From Shewanella sp. Isolate11 (GTDB taxonomy: Bacteria > Pseudomonadota > Gammaproteobacteria > Enterobacterales > Shewanellaceae), in NCBI RefSeq assembly GCF_022398315.1, contig NZ_JAKEVF010000004.1, positions 62,001-126,000 of the forward strand: a stretch of 64,000 nucleotides of DNA. Reading direction: 5' to 3'. This document shows positions 20,794-28,643 of this stretch, piece by piece. Under the pieces are notes generated by a model. It saw only the letters and a program-made list of their open reading frames with translations. It did no database searches and was not told the DNA's origin. Numbering within the stretch: position 1 is the stretch's first letter; every line of letters starts with the position of its first letter. Position numbers and translations under genes: made by a program.

Positions 20794-21129
20794 ATGTCAC
20801 AAGATAAAAAGTATGCCCTTCGCGTTGTTGAAACCGAACAAGGCTGGAGTGCTCAAGTCACCCGTCGTATGACCGCGCGTAAAACCGTAGTGACTAAGAA
20901 AAAAGAGGGCTTCGCGACTCAGGAAGAAGCGAGCGAGTGGGGCAACAAAGCACTACAAGCTATCGTGGAAAACTTGATGGTACGCAACGAGCGCCGTGCG
21001 AAAAGTCGTGAAGAACGCACCGAAGCATTAGCAGCAAAAGAAGCGGCTGCTGCCGCATGGCGTGAAGCTCATCCAGATGCTGACGAAGCTGATTTCGAAG
21101 ACGATTATGATTTTGACGACGAAGAGTAA
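20794..21129 (+). CDS. DUF3622 domain protein
   Basis: A 111-residue cytoplasmic protein. The N-terminal 60 residues carry the DUF3622 pattern (KYALRVVETEQGWSAQVTRR, GFATQEEASEWGNKALQ). An alanine-rich helix and a strongly acidic tail follow (DADEADFEDDYDFDDEE). Function is unknown. It is a single gene closed by a strong terminator. Confidence 0.82.
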   Translation: MSQDKKYALRVVETEQGWSAQVTRRMTARKTVVTKKKEGFATQEEASEWGNKALQAIVENLMVRNERRAKSREERTEALAAKEAAAAAWREAHPDADEADFEDDYDFDDEE

Positions 21130-21171
21130 ATCGTCGTTTAGCGTTAATATCTAGCGTATAGCTGCAAATAT

Positions 21172-21206
21172 AAAGCCCAATGGTGAATCACCATTGGGCT
21201 TTTTAA
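21172..21206. terminator. terminator after DUF3622 gene
   Basis: A long near-perfect stem AAAGCCCAATGG/CCATTGGGCTTT with a 7-nt loop, followed by five T residues. It may also serve the convergent amidase gene. Confidence 0.9.
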
Positions 21207-21244
21207 TTGCCGTTTTTTTAAAGCTTATCGCCTAAAGCTTAGCG

Positions 21245-22951
21245 CTATTTTCCCAGCGCTGGCGTGCGTGGCGGGATCATCCGCTTGCTGCCAGTGGCCT
21301 CGAAGGCGCTTGCAAAGCTCAATAAGTTATTGTCGTCATAAGCACGGCCTGCGAAGGTCAAACCTACGGGCATGCCAATATCGGCCATGACTCCCATAGG
21401 TACCGTCACTGTGGGAACACCCAAGTGGCGAATCGCCAAGTTACCGTTAGCGACCCAAACGCCGTTGCTCCAAGCAATGTCGGCAGAGGCGGGATTAATG
21501 TGGGCATCAGCAGGCCCCACATCGGCTACGGTGGGAAACAGCACGGCATCGAGTTTCAGCTCGTCCATCCAATCTTCCAGATCCAGCTTGCGGGTTTGCT
21601 CTAAGCCGCGCAGACCATCGGGGATGCTGTCGATTTCGTCATAAGATTTAAGGCCACGCTTGGCCATGTTGACATACTCTTCCATGCCCGCGGCTAAATC
21701 ACCTTCACGATTTGGCAAGGTGCCAAGATCATGGGGGAAGATATGATAGCCGTTCACATCTGCTAGTCGGTTAAGTTTAGGGTCGTTGTTGGCGCGCAGA
21801 AACTCATCGAATGCCCAGCCCGATAACTCCCATAACTCATCTTCTAGGAATTGCTCTGTGACTATGCCGCGATTGAATACGGTCGGTGCGTCAGGTCGGT
21901 CGCCTTCACAGTTAGATACCAGCGGAAAGTCGACTTCGATGACTTCGGCTCCGGCAGATTCCAGTGCTTGACGCGCCGCTTGCCAAAGATCGATCACCGA
22001 ATCACGAGTATGGATCCGTTGACCCGTTGGGCCACCGATACCGGGGTTTTCGCTTGTGCCAGCCAATTCATCTTTATTGATGAACATGCGTGGTACACCG
22101 AAACGTTTCCCCTTGAGGGTGTCGGCCTGAGCGGCAAGGCTCAAGTAAGACTCTGGACGAAGTGTCGATGCCTTAGGGATCTCGACCCAAGGTTGCAGCC
22201 GCCATAGATCACCACGGGTGATAGGGTCATCGGCAACGATGATATCGAGCACTTCGAGCATATCAGCCATGGTGCGAGTGTAAGGCACCACCACATCCAT
22301 GGTGGGGGTGAGCGGCCAGTTGCCGCGCACAGAAATCACCCCGCGTGACGGGGTATAGGCGCACAGACCATTGTTGGATGCAGGTCCACGACCACTCGAC
22401 CAAGTCTCTTCCGCGAGGCCGAACGTCGAGAAACTTGCCGCAGTGCCTGTACCTGCACCATTGGATGACCCCGAGGCAAACGGAGCCGTGAGGTAGTCAG
22501 CATTGTAGGGGCTTTCGGCGCGACCGTAGTGACCGCGTTGCATACCACCGTTGGCCATAGGTGGCATGTTGGTTTTGCCTAAACAGATGGCACCAGCGGC
22601 GCGCAGGCGCTCTACAGCAAAGGCGTCGAACTGGGCAACTAAATCCTTGAAGGCAGGGCTGCCCGACGCGGCGGTGAGCCCCTTTACTAGATAGCTGTCT
22701 TTGGCTGTGTAAGGAATGCCATCGAGCGGGCTAAGTGTTTCACCGCGAGCACGGCGAGCATCAGAGGCTTGGGCTTCTTTAAGTGCATCGGGATTGTGAA
22801 CCACTACGGCATTGAGCTTAGTTTCTGTCGCAGGGCCGTCATATGCCTCAATGCGTGCCAGATAAGCATTCACCAGTTCTACGGCGGTAGTGCGACCGGA
22901 TTCGAGCGCGCTACGTAGCTCAGCAATAGAAACCTCAGTGACTTCAAACAT
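21245..22951 (-). CDS. amidase-signature family amidohydrolase
   Basis: A 568-residue amidase-signature enzyme with a Ser-cisSer-Lys triad. Candidates are Lys in PYTAKDSYLVKG, the cis-Ser in FASGSSNGAGTGTAAS, and the nucleophile Ser in EETWSSGRGPASNNG. The last segment departs from the usual GGSIR pattern but keeps Ser and RGPAS. It has no signal peptide. It starts 13 bases after the agmatine deiminase stop, so the two form one operon. That suggests it hydrolyses an amide in agmatine/putrescine metabolism, possibly N-carbamoylputrescine, which is normally cleaved by a nitrilase-type enzyme absent here. The substrate is an inference. Confidence 0.85.
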   Translation of the reverse strand: MFEVTEVSIAELRSALESGRTTAVELVNAYLARIEAYDGPATETKLNAVVVHNPDALKEAQASDARRARGETLSPLDGIPYTAKDSYLVKGLTAASGSPAFKDLVAQFDAFAVERLRAAGAICLGKTNMPPMANGGMQRGHYGRAESPYNADYLTAPFASGSSNGAGTGTAASFSTFGLAEETWSSGRGPASNNGLCAYTPSRGVISVRGNWPLTPTMDVVVPYTRTMADMLEVLDIIVADDPITRGDLWRLQPWVEIPKASTLRPESYLSLAAQADTLKGKRFGVPRMFINKDELAGTSENPGIGGPTGQRIHTRDSVIDLWQAARQALESAGAEVIEVDFPLVSNCEGDRPDAPTVFNRGIVTEQFLEDELWELSGWAFDEFLRANNDPKLNRLADVNGYHIFPHDLGTLPNREGDLAAGMEEYVNMAKRGLKSYDEIDSIPDGLRGLEQTRKLDLEDWMDELKLDAVLFPTVADVGPADAHINPASADIAWSNGVWVANGNLAIRHLGVPTVTVPMGVMADIGMPVGLTFAGRAYDDNNLLSFASAFEATGSKRMIPPRTPALGK

Positions 22952-22964
22952 GGGTCGCTCCTTG

Positions 22965-24077
22965 TTATTTACCTGAGGGGATCTGTTGGGTTATACAATG
23001 AATATTACCACCGCCTAATAAGATCTCGCGCGCAGGCACACCGACTATTTCATACTCAGGGAAAATCTGCTGCAGTTTCTGTGCAGCGATATCGTCAGTT
23101 GAGGGATCGAGTAGCGGGAAAACGATGCGATTATTGGTGATTAAAAAGTTCACATAAGAACCCGCTAAGCGTTCGCCCGCAGTACGTGGCACGCCAGTTC
23201 CCTCAATGACACCTTTTGATTCCTCTTCGGTGCAATACAGTGGCCCCGGTTGTGGCATCAGATGGACTTTTAATTTACGCCCTTGTGCATCGACACTATT
23301 TTGCAACACATCTAAAGCGGCTTTCGAGCGAGGATACTGAGGATCTGACTCATCATCAGTCCAGTGTAAAATCACTTCACCGGGACGAGCAAAACAGCAC
23401 ATATTGTCGATATGTCCGTCGGTTTCATCCATGTACACACCTTCAGGCAACCAGATAAACTGCTGCACATTCAAATAATCACTCAGTAACGCTTCGATCT
23501 GTTCGCGACTCAGATCTGGGTTGCGGTTAGCGTTGAGCAAACATTCTTCTGTGGTTAAACAGGTGCCTTCACCATCTACGTGAATCGACCCCCCTTCGAG
23601 GATCAGTGGCGCGCTATAACGGGCAAATCCTTGCTGAGTTAGCATTTGAGTGGCAACTTGCTGGTCTTTATCCCATGGATAATACAAGCCACCGTTATGT
23701 CCGCCCCAAGCATTAAAGCCCCAATCCACACCACGGCAGTCGCCATCGCTATGGGTCACCACCGTTGGCCCCGTATCGCGCGCCCAGCAATCGTCACTGT
23801 CGATTTCGACCAGAGTGACGTGGGTAGGCATTACTTTTTTAGCCTCTGGCAAAAATGCCTTGGGAACACCCATATAAACCGGAGTCACTGCGCCTATGGC
23901 ATCTGCCACCTTGGCAAATGTCGCCTGAGCATAAGCCCCTGCAGAGCGCCAGTTGTCAGGACGGTATGGCCAAATCATCCATACTGCCTGCTGCGCTGCC
24001 CATTCGGCGGGCATGCTATAACCATCTTCAGATGGTTTAGTGGTTAACTGCGCGGCATCCACATTCGCGTTTGTCAT
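22965..24077 (-). CDS. aguA: agmatine deiminase
   Basis: Converts agmatine to N-carbamoylputrescine and ammonia (guanidino-group-modifying superfamily). The 370-residue protein starts [10 protein letters not shown]. The ATG at 24077 has a GGAGA ribosome site, so the longer frame to 24161 was rejected. The catalytic cysteine lies in [15 protein letters not shown] near the C-terminus. Other conserved blocks are the substrate acidic residues in [12 protein letters not shown] and [12 protein letters not shown], and the histidine region [13 protein letters not shown]. It is first gene of a two-gene operon with the amidase. Confidence 0.95.
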   Translation of the reverse strand: MTNANVDAAQLTTKPSEDGYSMPAEWAAQQAVWMIWPYRPDNWRSAGAYAQATFAKVADAIGAVTPVYMGVPKAFLPEAKKVMPTHVTLVEIDSDDCWARDTGPTVVTHSDGDCRGVDWGFNAWGGHNGGLYYPWDKDQQVATQMLTQQGFARYSAPLILEGGSIHVDGEGTCLTTEECLLNANRNPDLSREQIEALLSDYLNVQQFIWLPEGVYMDETDGHIDNMCCFARPGEVILHWTDDESDPQYPRSKAALDVLQNSVDAQGRKLKVHLMPQPGPLYCTEEESKGVIEGTGVPRTAGERLAGSYVNFLITNNRIVFPLLDPSTDDIAAQKLQQIFPEYEIVGVPAREILLGGGNIHCITQQIPSGK

Positions 24078-24280
24078 GAAATTTGTCTCCAGTAATGCTG
24101 AAAAACTATAAGGGATGAATCCAAACATAGGACGATAGAATAGGAATACCGTGAATATCAATCAAGTGGTATTTGGTGCTTGTCGGAAAACAAGTTAGCT
24201 AAGTTTCTTTCTGCTAGGTCTGATCTTATTTGGCGCTATCACTATGATGTAGCGTTAGGCTTCAATCTTTTGAATTGCTT

Positions 24281-24384
24281 GCAGCAGGCTGATGTGCAGG
24301 TACTGCTTCGACACGCTGCAAGTACGTCCATGTAGGCTCTACCGTGACATCCATGTCACGGAAGGTCTCAGCCGCACCTACACC
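24281..24384 (-). repeat. two-hairpin intergenic repeat, copy A (minus orientation)
   Basis: Read on the minus strand, this segment begins GTGTAGGTGCGGCTGAG. It contains the hairpin CCGTGACATGGATGTCACGG (24342-24361) and a smaller TACATGGACGTA hairpin, and ends with a block near TGCACATCAGCC. It is clearly related to copy B at 25900-26010 in the opposite orientation. The stem bases differ in a compensated way while the central CATGGATG is kept. No ORF is supported here. The rest of the 24078-24563 gap holds a second imperfect hairpin near 24490-24540 but no gene. Confidence 0.65.
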
Positions 24385-24563
24385 GGATTATTCGTCTCTT
24401 CGATTTAGCTGTATGGGAAGGATTTGGACAAAAGCGAATTAGATTTTTGCTCTAATTCATTAGATTAGAATTAATATTTAGGAGGCTAACGCCTAATTTA
24501 GGGGCCGAAGCTGCATAGCAGCGGAGCTCCCAGACTGCTTGCGGGCTACTACAATTACTTTTT

Positions 24564-24803
24564 TTATGTTTTTTTGCATATTATTTTTCGCCACAAAGCC
24601 CTAAGGTTGATACCGAACCCCATAAAGTTTGGTTTCAGTTCCACTATTTCTTCTTCAGACTTTGATGCTTCTGGATTAATTCCTGCTTCATTACCTTTAG
24701 CTTTAAGGCCTTCAACATTTTTAATCTTGGCTAGAGTTTGTTTTGATGTCTTATTGTTCTCTAAATCAATATCTTTTGAGTCTTCTATGTCGAACATTGG
24801 CAT
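24564..24803 (-). CDS. small hypothetical protein with beta-helix-like coil repeats (third gene of island)
   Basis: A 79-residue protein of no known family. Its N-terminus MPMFDIEDSKDIDLENN closely resembles that of the preceding 93-residue protein (MPVGIKIENCKDIKIID). A second coil, IKNVEGLKAKG, resembles that protein's RVRGLKAS. The two therefore look like diverged paralogues, this one with fewer coils. The tail is acidic (SKSEEEIVELK), then hydrophobic-basic (NLRALWRKIICKKT), possibly a membrane-seeking helix. Its ATG lies 3 bases after the upstream stop, with GAGG as ribosome site, so translation is coupled. AT-rich relative to the surrounding housekeeping genes. Confidence 0.6.
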   Translation of the reverse strand: MPMFDIEDSKDIDLENNKTSKQTLAKIKNVEGLKAKGNEAGINPEASKSEEEIVELKPNFMGFGINLRALWRKIICKKT

Positions 24804-24806
24804 ATG

Positions 24807-25088
24807 CTATCCTCTGCCTCTCAAGTACTCAGTATACCATCTGACTATTTTTGCAGCAGCAGACAGACGGAACGATGTGCTCGTATAACTATCATCATCT
24901 GTGCAATTGGAGGCTTTTAGTCCTCTGACTCTTTTTGCCCTTACACCTGTATTAACATTCAAAAAGCTTGCACCAGAGATATTAACTTCATTGCTATCAG
25001 AAACATCAATACCAATTTGCAGTCCAGAAAAACCGCAATCAATTATTTTAATGTCCTTACAGTTTTCAATTTTTATTCCAACCGGCAT
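24807..25088 (-). CDS. small right-handed beta-helix-like protein (second gene of island)
   Basis: A 93-residue protein. Three imperfect repeats of about 21 residues can be read: GIKIENCKDIKIIDCGFS, GIDVSDSNEVNISGASFLN and GVRAKRVRGLKASNC. The spacing of Gly, Ile/Val and Asn/Ser/Cys is that of coils of a right-handed parallel beta-helix. A helical, aromatic and basic tail follows (SAAAKIVRWYTEYLRGRG). It is too short for a pectate-lyase-type enzyme, so a binding or assembly role is more likely. A strong AAGGAGAG ribosome site precedes the ATG, and it lies 69 bases after the membrane-protein gene. Function unknown. Confidence 0.65.
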   Translation of the reverse strand: MPVGIKIENCKDIKIIDCGFSGLQIGIDVSDSNEVNISGASFLNVNTGVRAKRVRGLKASNCTDDDSYTSTSFRLSAAAKIVRWYTEYLRGRG

Positions 25089-25157
25089 CGGACTCTCCTT
25101 GGAACATAACCTCCAAAGCAGCGAGCGCCGCTTTTTGGCGCCCGCTGCCTTTGCTTG

Positions 25158-25613
25158 TTACGTGTTTTGTTGCTTAAGGGTACAATAACTCTCTTTGCTG
25201 ACTTTTATAATAAAGTGAAGAAGAACCGCACAGAACCCTGAGATTATTCCTGCTTCAACACCCATAATACTTGCTACGGAGGCAGCAACAGTAGCAACTA
25301 TGACTTTTGTACCTTGCTCACTTACTTCTTCAAGTGATTTTCTTAACTGGTCGTATTTTGAATCACTGGTGCATATCAAAGTAAAAATCTCATGCTTGAC
25401 CTGCTCCCAATAGCTTTTGGGAGGTCTAGATTCTTTTTCTTGTTTGGCTCGGGCAATGAAAGCATCTTTGTCGCCAGTGGCGGCCATAGGTTTGGACAAC
25501 CCTTCTTTATACATAAAGATTGCAGCATCTTCAGGATCATCTTCATATACGAACAAGGCTGGAGCCATATACTTCAACTCTGTTTCAGATAACCCTGCTA
25601 TCCAGTTATTCAT
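25158..25613 (-). CDS. hypothetical membrane protein (first gene of island)
   Basis: A 151-residue protein of no family I recognise. A soluble helical N-terminal part (about 1-100) contains SETELKYMAPALFVYEDDPED and the conserved-looking SYWEQVKHEIFTLICTSDSKYDQLR. A C-terminal hydrophobic hairpin follows (about 102-137, TKVIVATVAASVASIMGVEAG then IISGFCAVLLHFIIKV) with a basic end. It reads like a small membrane-anchored protein. The ATG has an AGGAAG ribosome site. Two beta-helix-like genes follow. Its upstream region has two GCGCATGC boxes. Confidence 0.65.
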   Translation of the reverse strand: MNNWIAGLSETELKYMAPALFVYEDDPEDAAIFMYKEGLSKPMAATGDKDAFIARAKQEKESRPPKSYWEQVKHEIFTLICTSDSKYDQLRKSLEEVSEQGTKVIVATVAASVASIMGVEAGIISGFCAVLLHFIIKVSKESYCTLKQQNT

Positions 25614-25649
25614 AATCTTCCTAATTGATTACACGTAACATTTTATTGG

Positions 25650-25686
25650 TGCGCATGCGCATATATTTGGCAAAACGCGCATGCAC
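25650..25686. promoter_or_regulatory. paired GCGCATGC boxes upstream of the three-gene island
   Basis: The perfect palindrome TGCGCATGCGCA (25650-25661) and a second GCGCATGC (25677-25684) start 26 bases apart in very AT-rich DNA. They lie 37-71 bases before the membrane-protein start, a position suited to an operator. No known regulator is implied. Confidence 0.4.
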
Positions 25687-25899
25687 ATTTAATAAACATA
25701 TTATCTAGGTCGAACTTTTTCAAAGTTATTGATTAATAAGAACTCTATCAGAGTGGTGCTGGGAAAACGAGCACAAAAATTTGTAAAATGAGCATAGCTA
25801 TTGATTCCTATGCAAAGTGATCTCTTATTCAAAGTGATAAGTAAGGTTCACTTATTTCATTAGTCATCAACACTGCCAAATCGAAGATATGAAATTCCC

Positions 25900-26130
25900 A
25901 AGTGTAGATGCGGCTGAGGGTATCGAAAACATGGATGTTTTCGTTAAGCTGCCATGGATGGCGTACAGCGTCCCGAAGAAGTATCTGCACATAAGCCCAC
26001 CGCAGGTGATAAGTCACAATGAAGTGACAACTTCAGATGAGGTCATCAGATATCTAAAAGGCTCAAACTCACCCAAAGTTAATTCAAAACATTGGTGCAT
26101 CCATGCACAGCACCCACCGCAGGGGATTCA
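25900..26130 (+). repeat. two-hairpin intergenic repeat, copy B, with an extra hairpin unit
   Basis: AGTGTAGATGCGGCTGAG is followed by the hairpin CGAAAACATGGATGTTTTCG (25924-25943), then GCCATGGATGGC, then CCGAAGAAGTATCTGCACATAAGCCC. This is homologous to copy A in inverted orientation. Another hairpin of the same style, GTGCATCCATGCAC (26095-26108), lies downstream, and CCCACCGCAGG occurs twice (25996 and 26112). A frame of 93 codons crosses this region but follows the repeat and is not a credible gene. The 587 bp between the island and the receptor gene hold nothing else. Confidence 0.65.
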
Positions 26131-26200
26131 AACCCAAAGGTTAAGTCCAAGTTTAGTAACACAGGTTTAGTAACAACAGGGCATCCGTATTGAGTCGCTT

Positions 26201-27835
26201 TTAATTTAACTTAAAGCGCCCAACTGAAGTTGCTAACTGTGTCGCCATTGCCATCGTATTATTAGCGTGTGCGCCGTTATCAACGGCAACATCTAAGTTA
26301 TCTTGTGTATGTCCTGCCAAGGTGGTCAAGTCTTGACTAATATTTTGAGCAACTTGAGCTTGCTCCTCAGTTGCAGTCGCAGTTTGTGCTGCCATTTCAC
26401 TGACGTTGCTACATGCCTTCGATATATTTTCTAGTGACACTAATGCTTGCTTAGCTTTTTCTGCTGTTGAAATGGTACCTTCGCTGCCTTTATTTATAGA
26501 CTCAACAGCTTTTTCCACACCAGACTGTAAGCTCTCAATCATTTTTTGAATACTTTGTGTAGACTCTTGTGTGCGACTCGCAAGGGAACGAACTTCGTCG
26601 GCTACTACGGCAAAGCCTCGGCCTTGTTCACCAGCACGAGCCGCCTCTATCGCTGCATTTAGCGCTAATAAGTTGGTTTGTTCCGCGATGCTTCTTATGA
26701 CGTCTAAAACAGAGGCTATGTCATTTGAATTTTCGACTAGATGTTCAATGACATTTGCAGCAGTACCTATTGTTACGGATAGCTCTTCCATATCATTAAC
26801 GGTACTTTTAGTGATATGACTCCCTTCTTGGGTTAGCCTATTTACTTCATCAATTTCGTCAGATGTGGAAACAGCGTTTTGTGCTACTTCTTTGACAGCG
26901 TAGGACATTTCATTTACTGCTGTAACAATAGAGTCAACTTTATGTGCTTGTTGTCGGCTTGTATCCTGAATGCTGGCAGCGCCTTCATCGAGTTTCTCAA
27001 CGCCTGAAATAACCGTTTTTGATTGTTCCAAAATTGAACCGATTAACTCTGACAACCCCGCAACGAACTCGTCAAAGTCATTGGCTAACTGGCCTATTTC
27101 ATCTTCTCTTTTAGAGTTGATCCTTCTCGTCAGGTCTCCATCGCCGCTGTTTAATCCCTTGATTTCGTGCGATAGCGCCAAAATTAAACCTGACAATGAC
27201 TTTGGCCCCAGTGTCCCCACAGTAAAGGTAAGGCCAACAATCAAAATGCTGAAAATCATTAATGCATAACTCGTATTGGTTACACTTTCGATTGTTTGAC
27301 GACTTAAGTCTAAACTGGCCTTGTCAGCATCTTCTCCCGCATTGTTATAGTACTCTCTTAGCGCATTAAATTTGGTCACAACGTCTGTTTTACTTAAGTT
27401 TTGGGCTGCGGTTAATTCGCCTCTTTCAACTAAAGAAAAAACCTCTCTTGCATGACTTAGCCAATCGTTATAGGCATTTTCAAATGTGCTAAGCTTTGAC
27501 AATATTTTAGGGTACGCCTCCATTAACTCTTGATAATCTTGCATTTTATCTAAAGCTTGTTGCGCGTTTTCTTCGAATTCGGTGCGGTTATCATTAAACT
27601 TTGAACCGCTATTTTCACCTTGAAACAGCCTTAATTCAGCGGCTTGTGCTTGGTAGAGGTCTCTATCTGCATTTATAACGGATGAAATAGCCAAATTAAA
27701 TGTTTGACCAATTTGTGTTATCGCCTCTTCCGTTTTTGCAATTAACTTTGTGTATAAGAAAACGGAAACAATAAAAACCACCGCAATGGCACAAAACATC
27801 GCTGTATATCTAAATCGGATACTTTTAAAGTTCAT
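26201..27835 (-). CDS. methyl-accepting chemotaxis protein
   Basis: Transmembrane chemoreceptor of 544 residues. It has TM1 near 10-32, a periplasmic helical sensor domain of about 155 residues resembling the four-helix-bundle type, TM2 near 190-212, and a HAMP domain near 213-265. The cytoplasmic signalling hairpin has the near-invariant tip [34 protein letters not shown]. The ligand cannot be deduced. It stands alone without che genes, in an AT-richer accessory stretch, as with many Shewanella receptors. Confidence 0.95.
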   Translation of the reverse strand: MNFKSIRFRYTAMFCAIAVVFIVSVFLYTKLIAKTEEAITQIGQTFNLAISSVINADRDLYQAQAAELRLFQGENSGSKFNDNRTEFEENAQQALDKMQDYQELMEAYPKILSKLSTFENAYNDWLSHAREVFSLVERGELTAAQNLSKTDVVTKFNALREYYNNAGEDADKASLDLSRQTIESVTNTSYALMIFSILIVGLTFTVGTLGPKSLSGLILALSHEIKGLNSGDGDLTRRINSKREDEIGQLANDFDEFVAGLSELIGSILEQSKTVISGVEKLDEGAASIQDTSRQQAHKVDSIVTAVNEMSYAVKEVAQNAVSTSDEIDEVNRLTQEGSHITKSTVNDMEELSVTIGTAANVIEHLVENSNDIASVLDVIRSIAEQTNLLALNAAIEAARAGEQGRGFAVVADEVRSLASRTQESTQSIQKMIESLQSGVEKAVESINKGSEGTISTAEKAKQALVSLENISKACSNVSEMAAQTATATEEQAQVAQNISQDLTTLAGHTQDNLDVAVDNGAHANNTMAMATQLATSVGRFKLN

Positions 27836-28051
27836 TGAGGTTGCCTCTATTCTGATAAATCTACGACCAAGCTATCTATAGTTGTCGGCAAAATTCAGTT
27901 TTACTTAATATTCCGATGCATAATATTTTTGTAGTGCGCATTGCTAAACCCTAGAACAGTAGCGACTTCATAGAGTTATCATGAAATAAAAATACGAGGT
28001 GTTACATGCGCTATTCCATTCGGCTAGAAAATGAGTTGTTTTCGAAGCCAT

Positions 28052-28091
28052 GTATTAGTCGACAATCCTAGGTATTAGTCGACAATCCTAG
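28052..28091 (+). repeat. perfect 20-bp tandem duplication
   Basis: GTATTAGTCGACAATCCTAG occurs twice head to tail with no mismatch, in the 280-bp gap between the receptor and lipoprotein genes. The rest of that gap shows no gene. Confidence 0.9.
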
Positions 28092-28115
28092 CCCGGGAAT
28101 CGGCTTTCGCTGTTT

Positions 28116-28334
28116 TTAGTTTCCTTTATCTTTAGGCTTTTCTTTTTTCGGGAAGTTAAGATCGACTTTTTCGTTTTCTTCAGATTTCACGCCAACGGCA
28201 ATATAACCCACATCTTCCTCTTGACCTGTATCTGGGGAAATCCGGGTTTCTGTACCGTTGTCATGATATGGCTGCATACCGCTACAGGCTGGTAGTAATA
28301 CGAGTAATGATAAAAGGGGCAAAAACTGCTTCAT
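28116..28334 (-). CDS. small lipoprotein
   Basis: A 72-residue protein with a type II signal peptide. MKQFLPLLSLLVLLPACSG gives a lipobox LPAC with Cys17 as the modified residue. The mature part is hydrophilic, ending in a lysine-rich tail (FPKKEKPKDKG). No functional family is recognised. It is a single gene. The 309 bp before cydD hold no other gene. Confidence 0.7.
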   Translation of the reverse strand: MKQFLPLLSLLVLLPACSGMQPYHDNGTETRISPDTGQEEDVGYIAVGVKSEENEKVDLNFPKKEKPKDKGN

Positions 28335-28643
28335 ACAACATCCTCTTAGTTTATTGCGTTAACTATTTCGGGGGGAAGTTCTGTTTCCTGCTCAACAAAG
28401 TAGCAGAAAGAGTTAACCTACCTCAAGCTGAATTAGTAGCGTTTGAAAGATGCCCTTGTTGCTGTTTGTTCTGGTTCCATCAAGATAAAACCGAGTTCCC
28501 CTGTTTTTTGATCTAGCTCAATTTTTGTGAGGCGGATAGCAATTAGCTCGCTCGTGATTTATTAGTGGTTTATTCCTGAATAAGAGCCTGCGATACTCAG
28601 GTTATCTAACTCTATATCCTCGCCTTGTATCGCTCGGAGTTTC

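Noticed and set aside
24480..24545. Possible integron attC-like site (CTAACGCCT near an imperfect hairpin) downstream of the island
   Set aside because: The first box resembles an attC end, but no matching GTTRRRY partner occurs at the expected distance and no integrase is present.
25889..26170. 93-codon open frame on the + strand
   Set aside because: It runs through the hairpin repeat copy B, has no ribosome site and shows no protein-like features; the repeat explains it.
26201..27835. Chemoreceptor considered as part of the three-gene island
   Set aside because: It lies outside the inverted repeats, has its own promoter region and is a common single-gene type in these bacteria.
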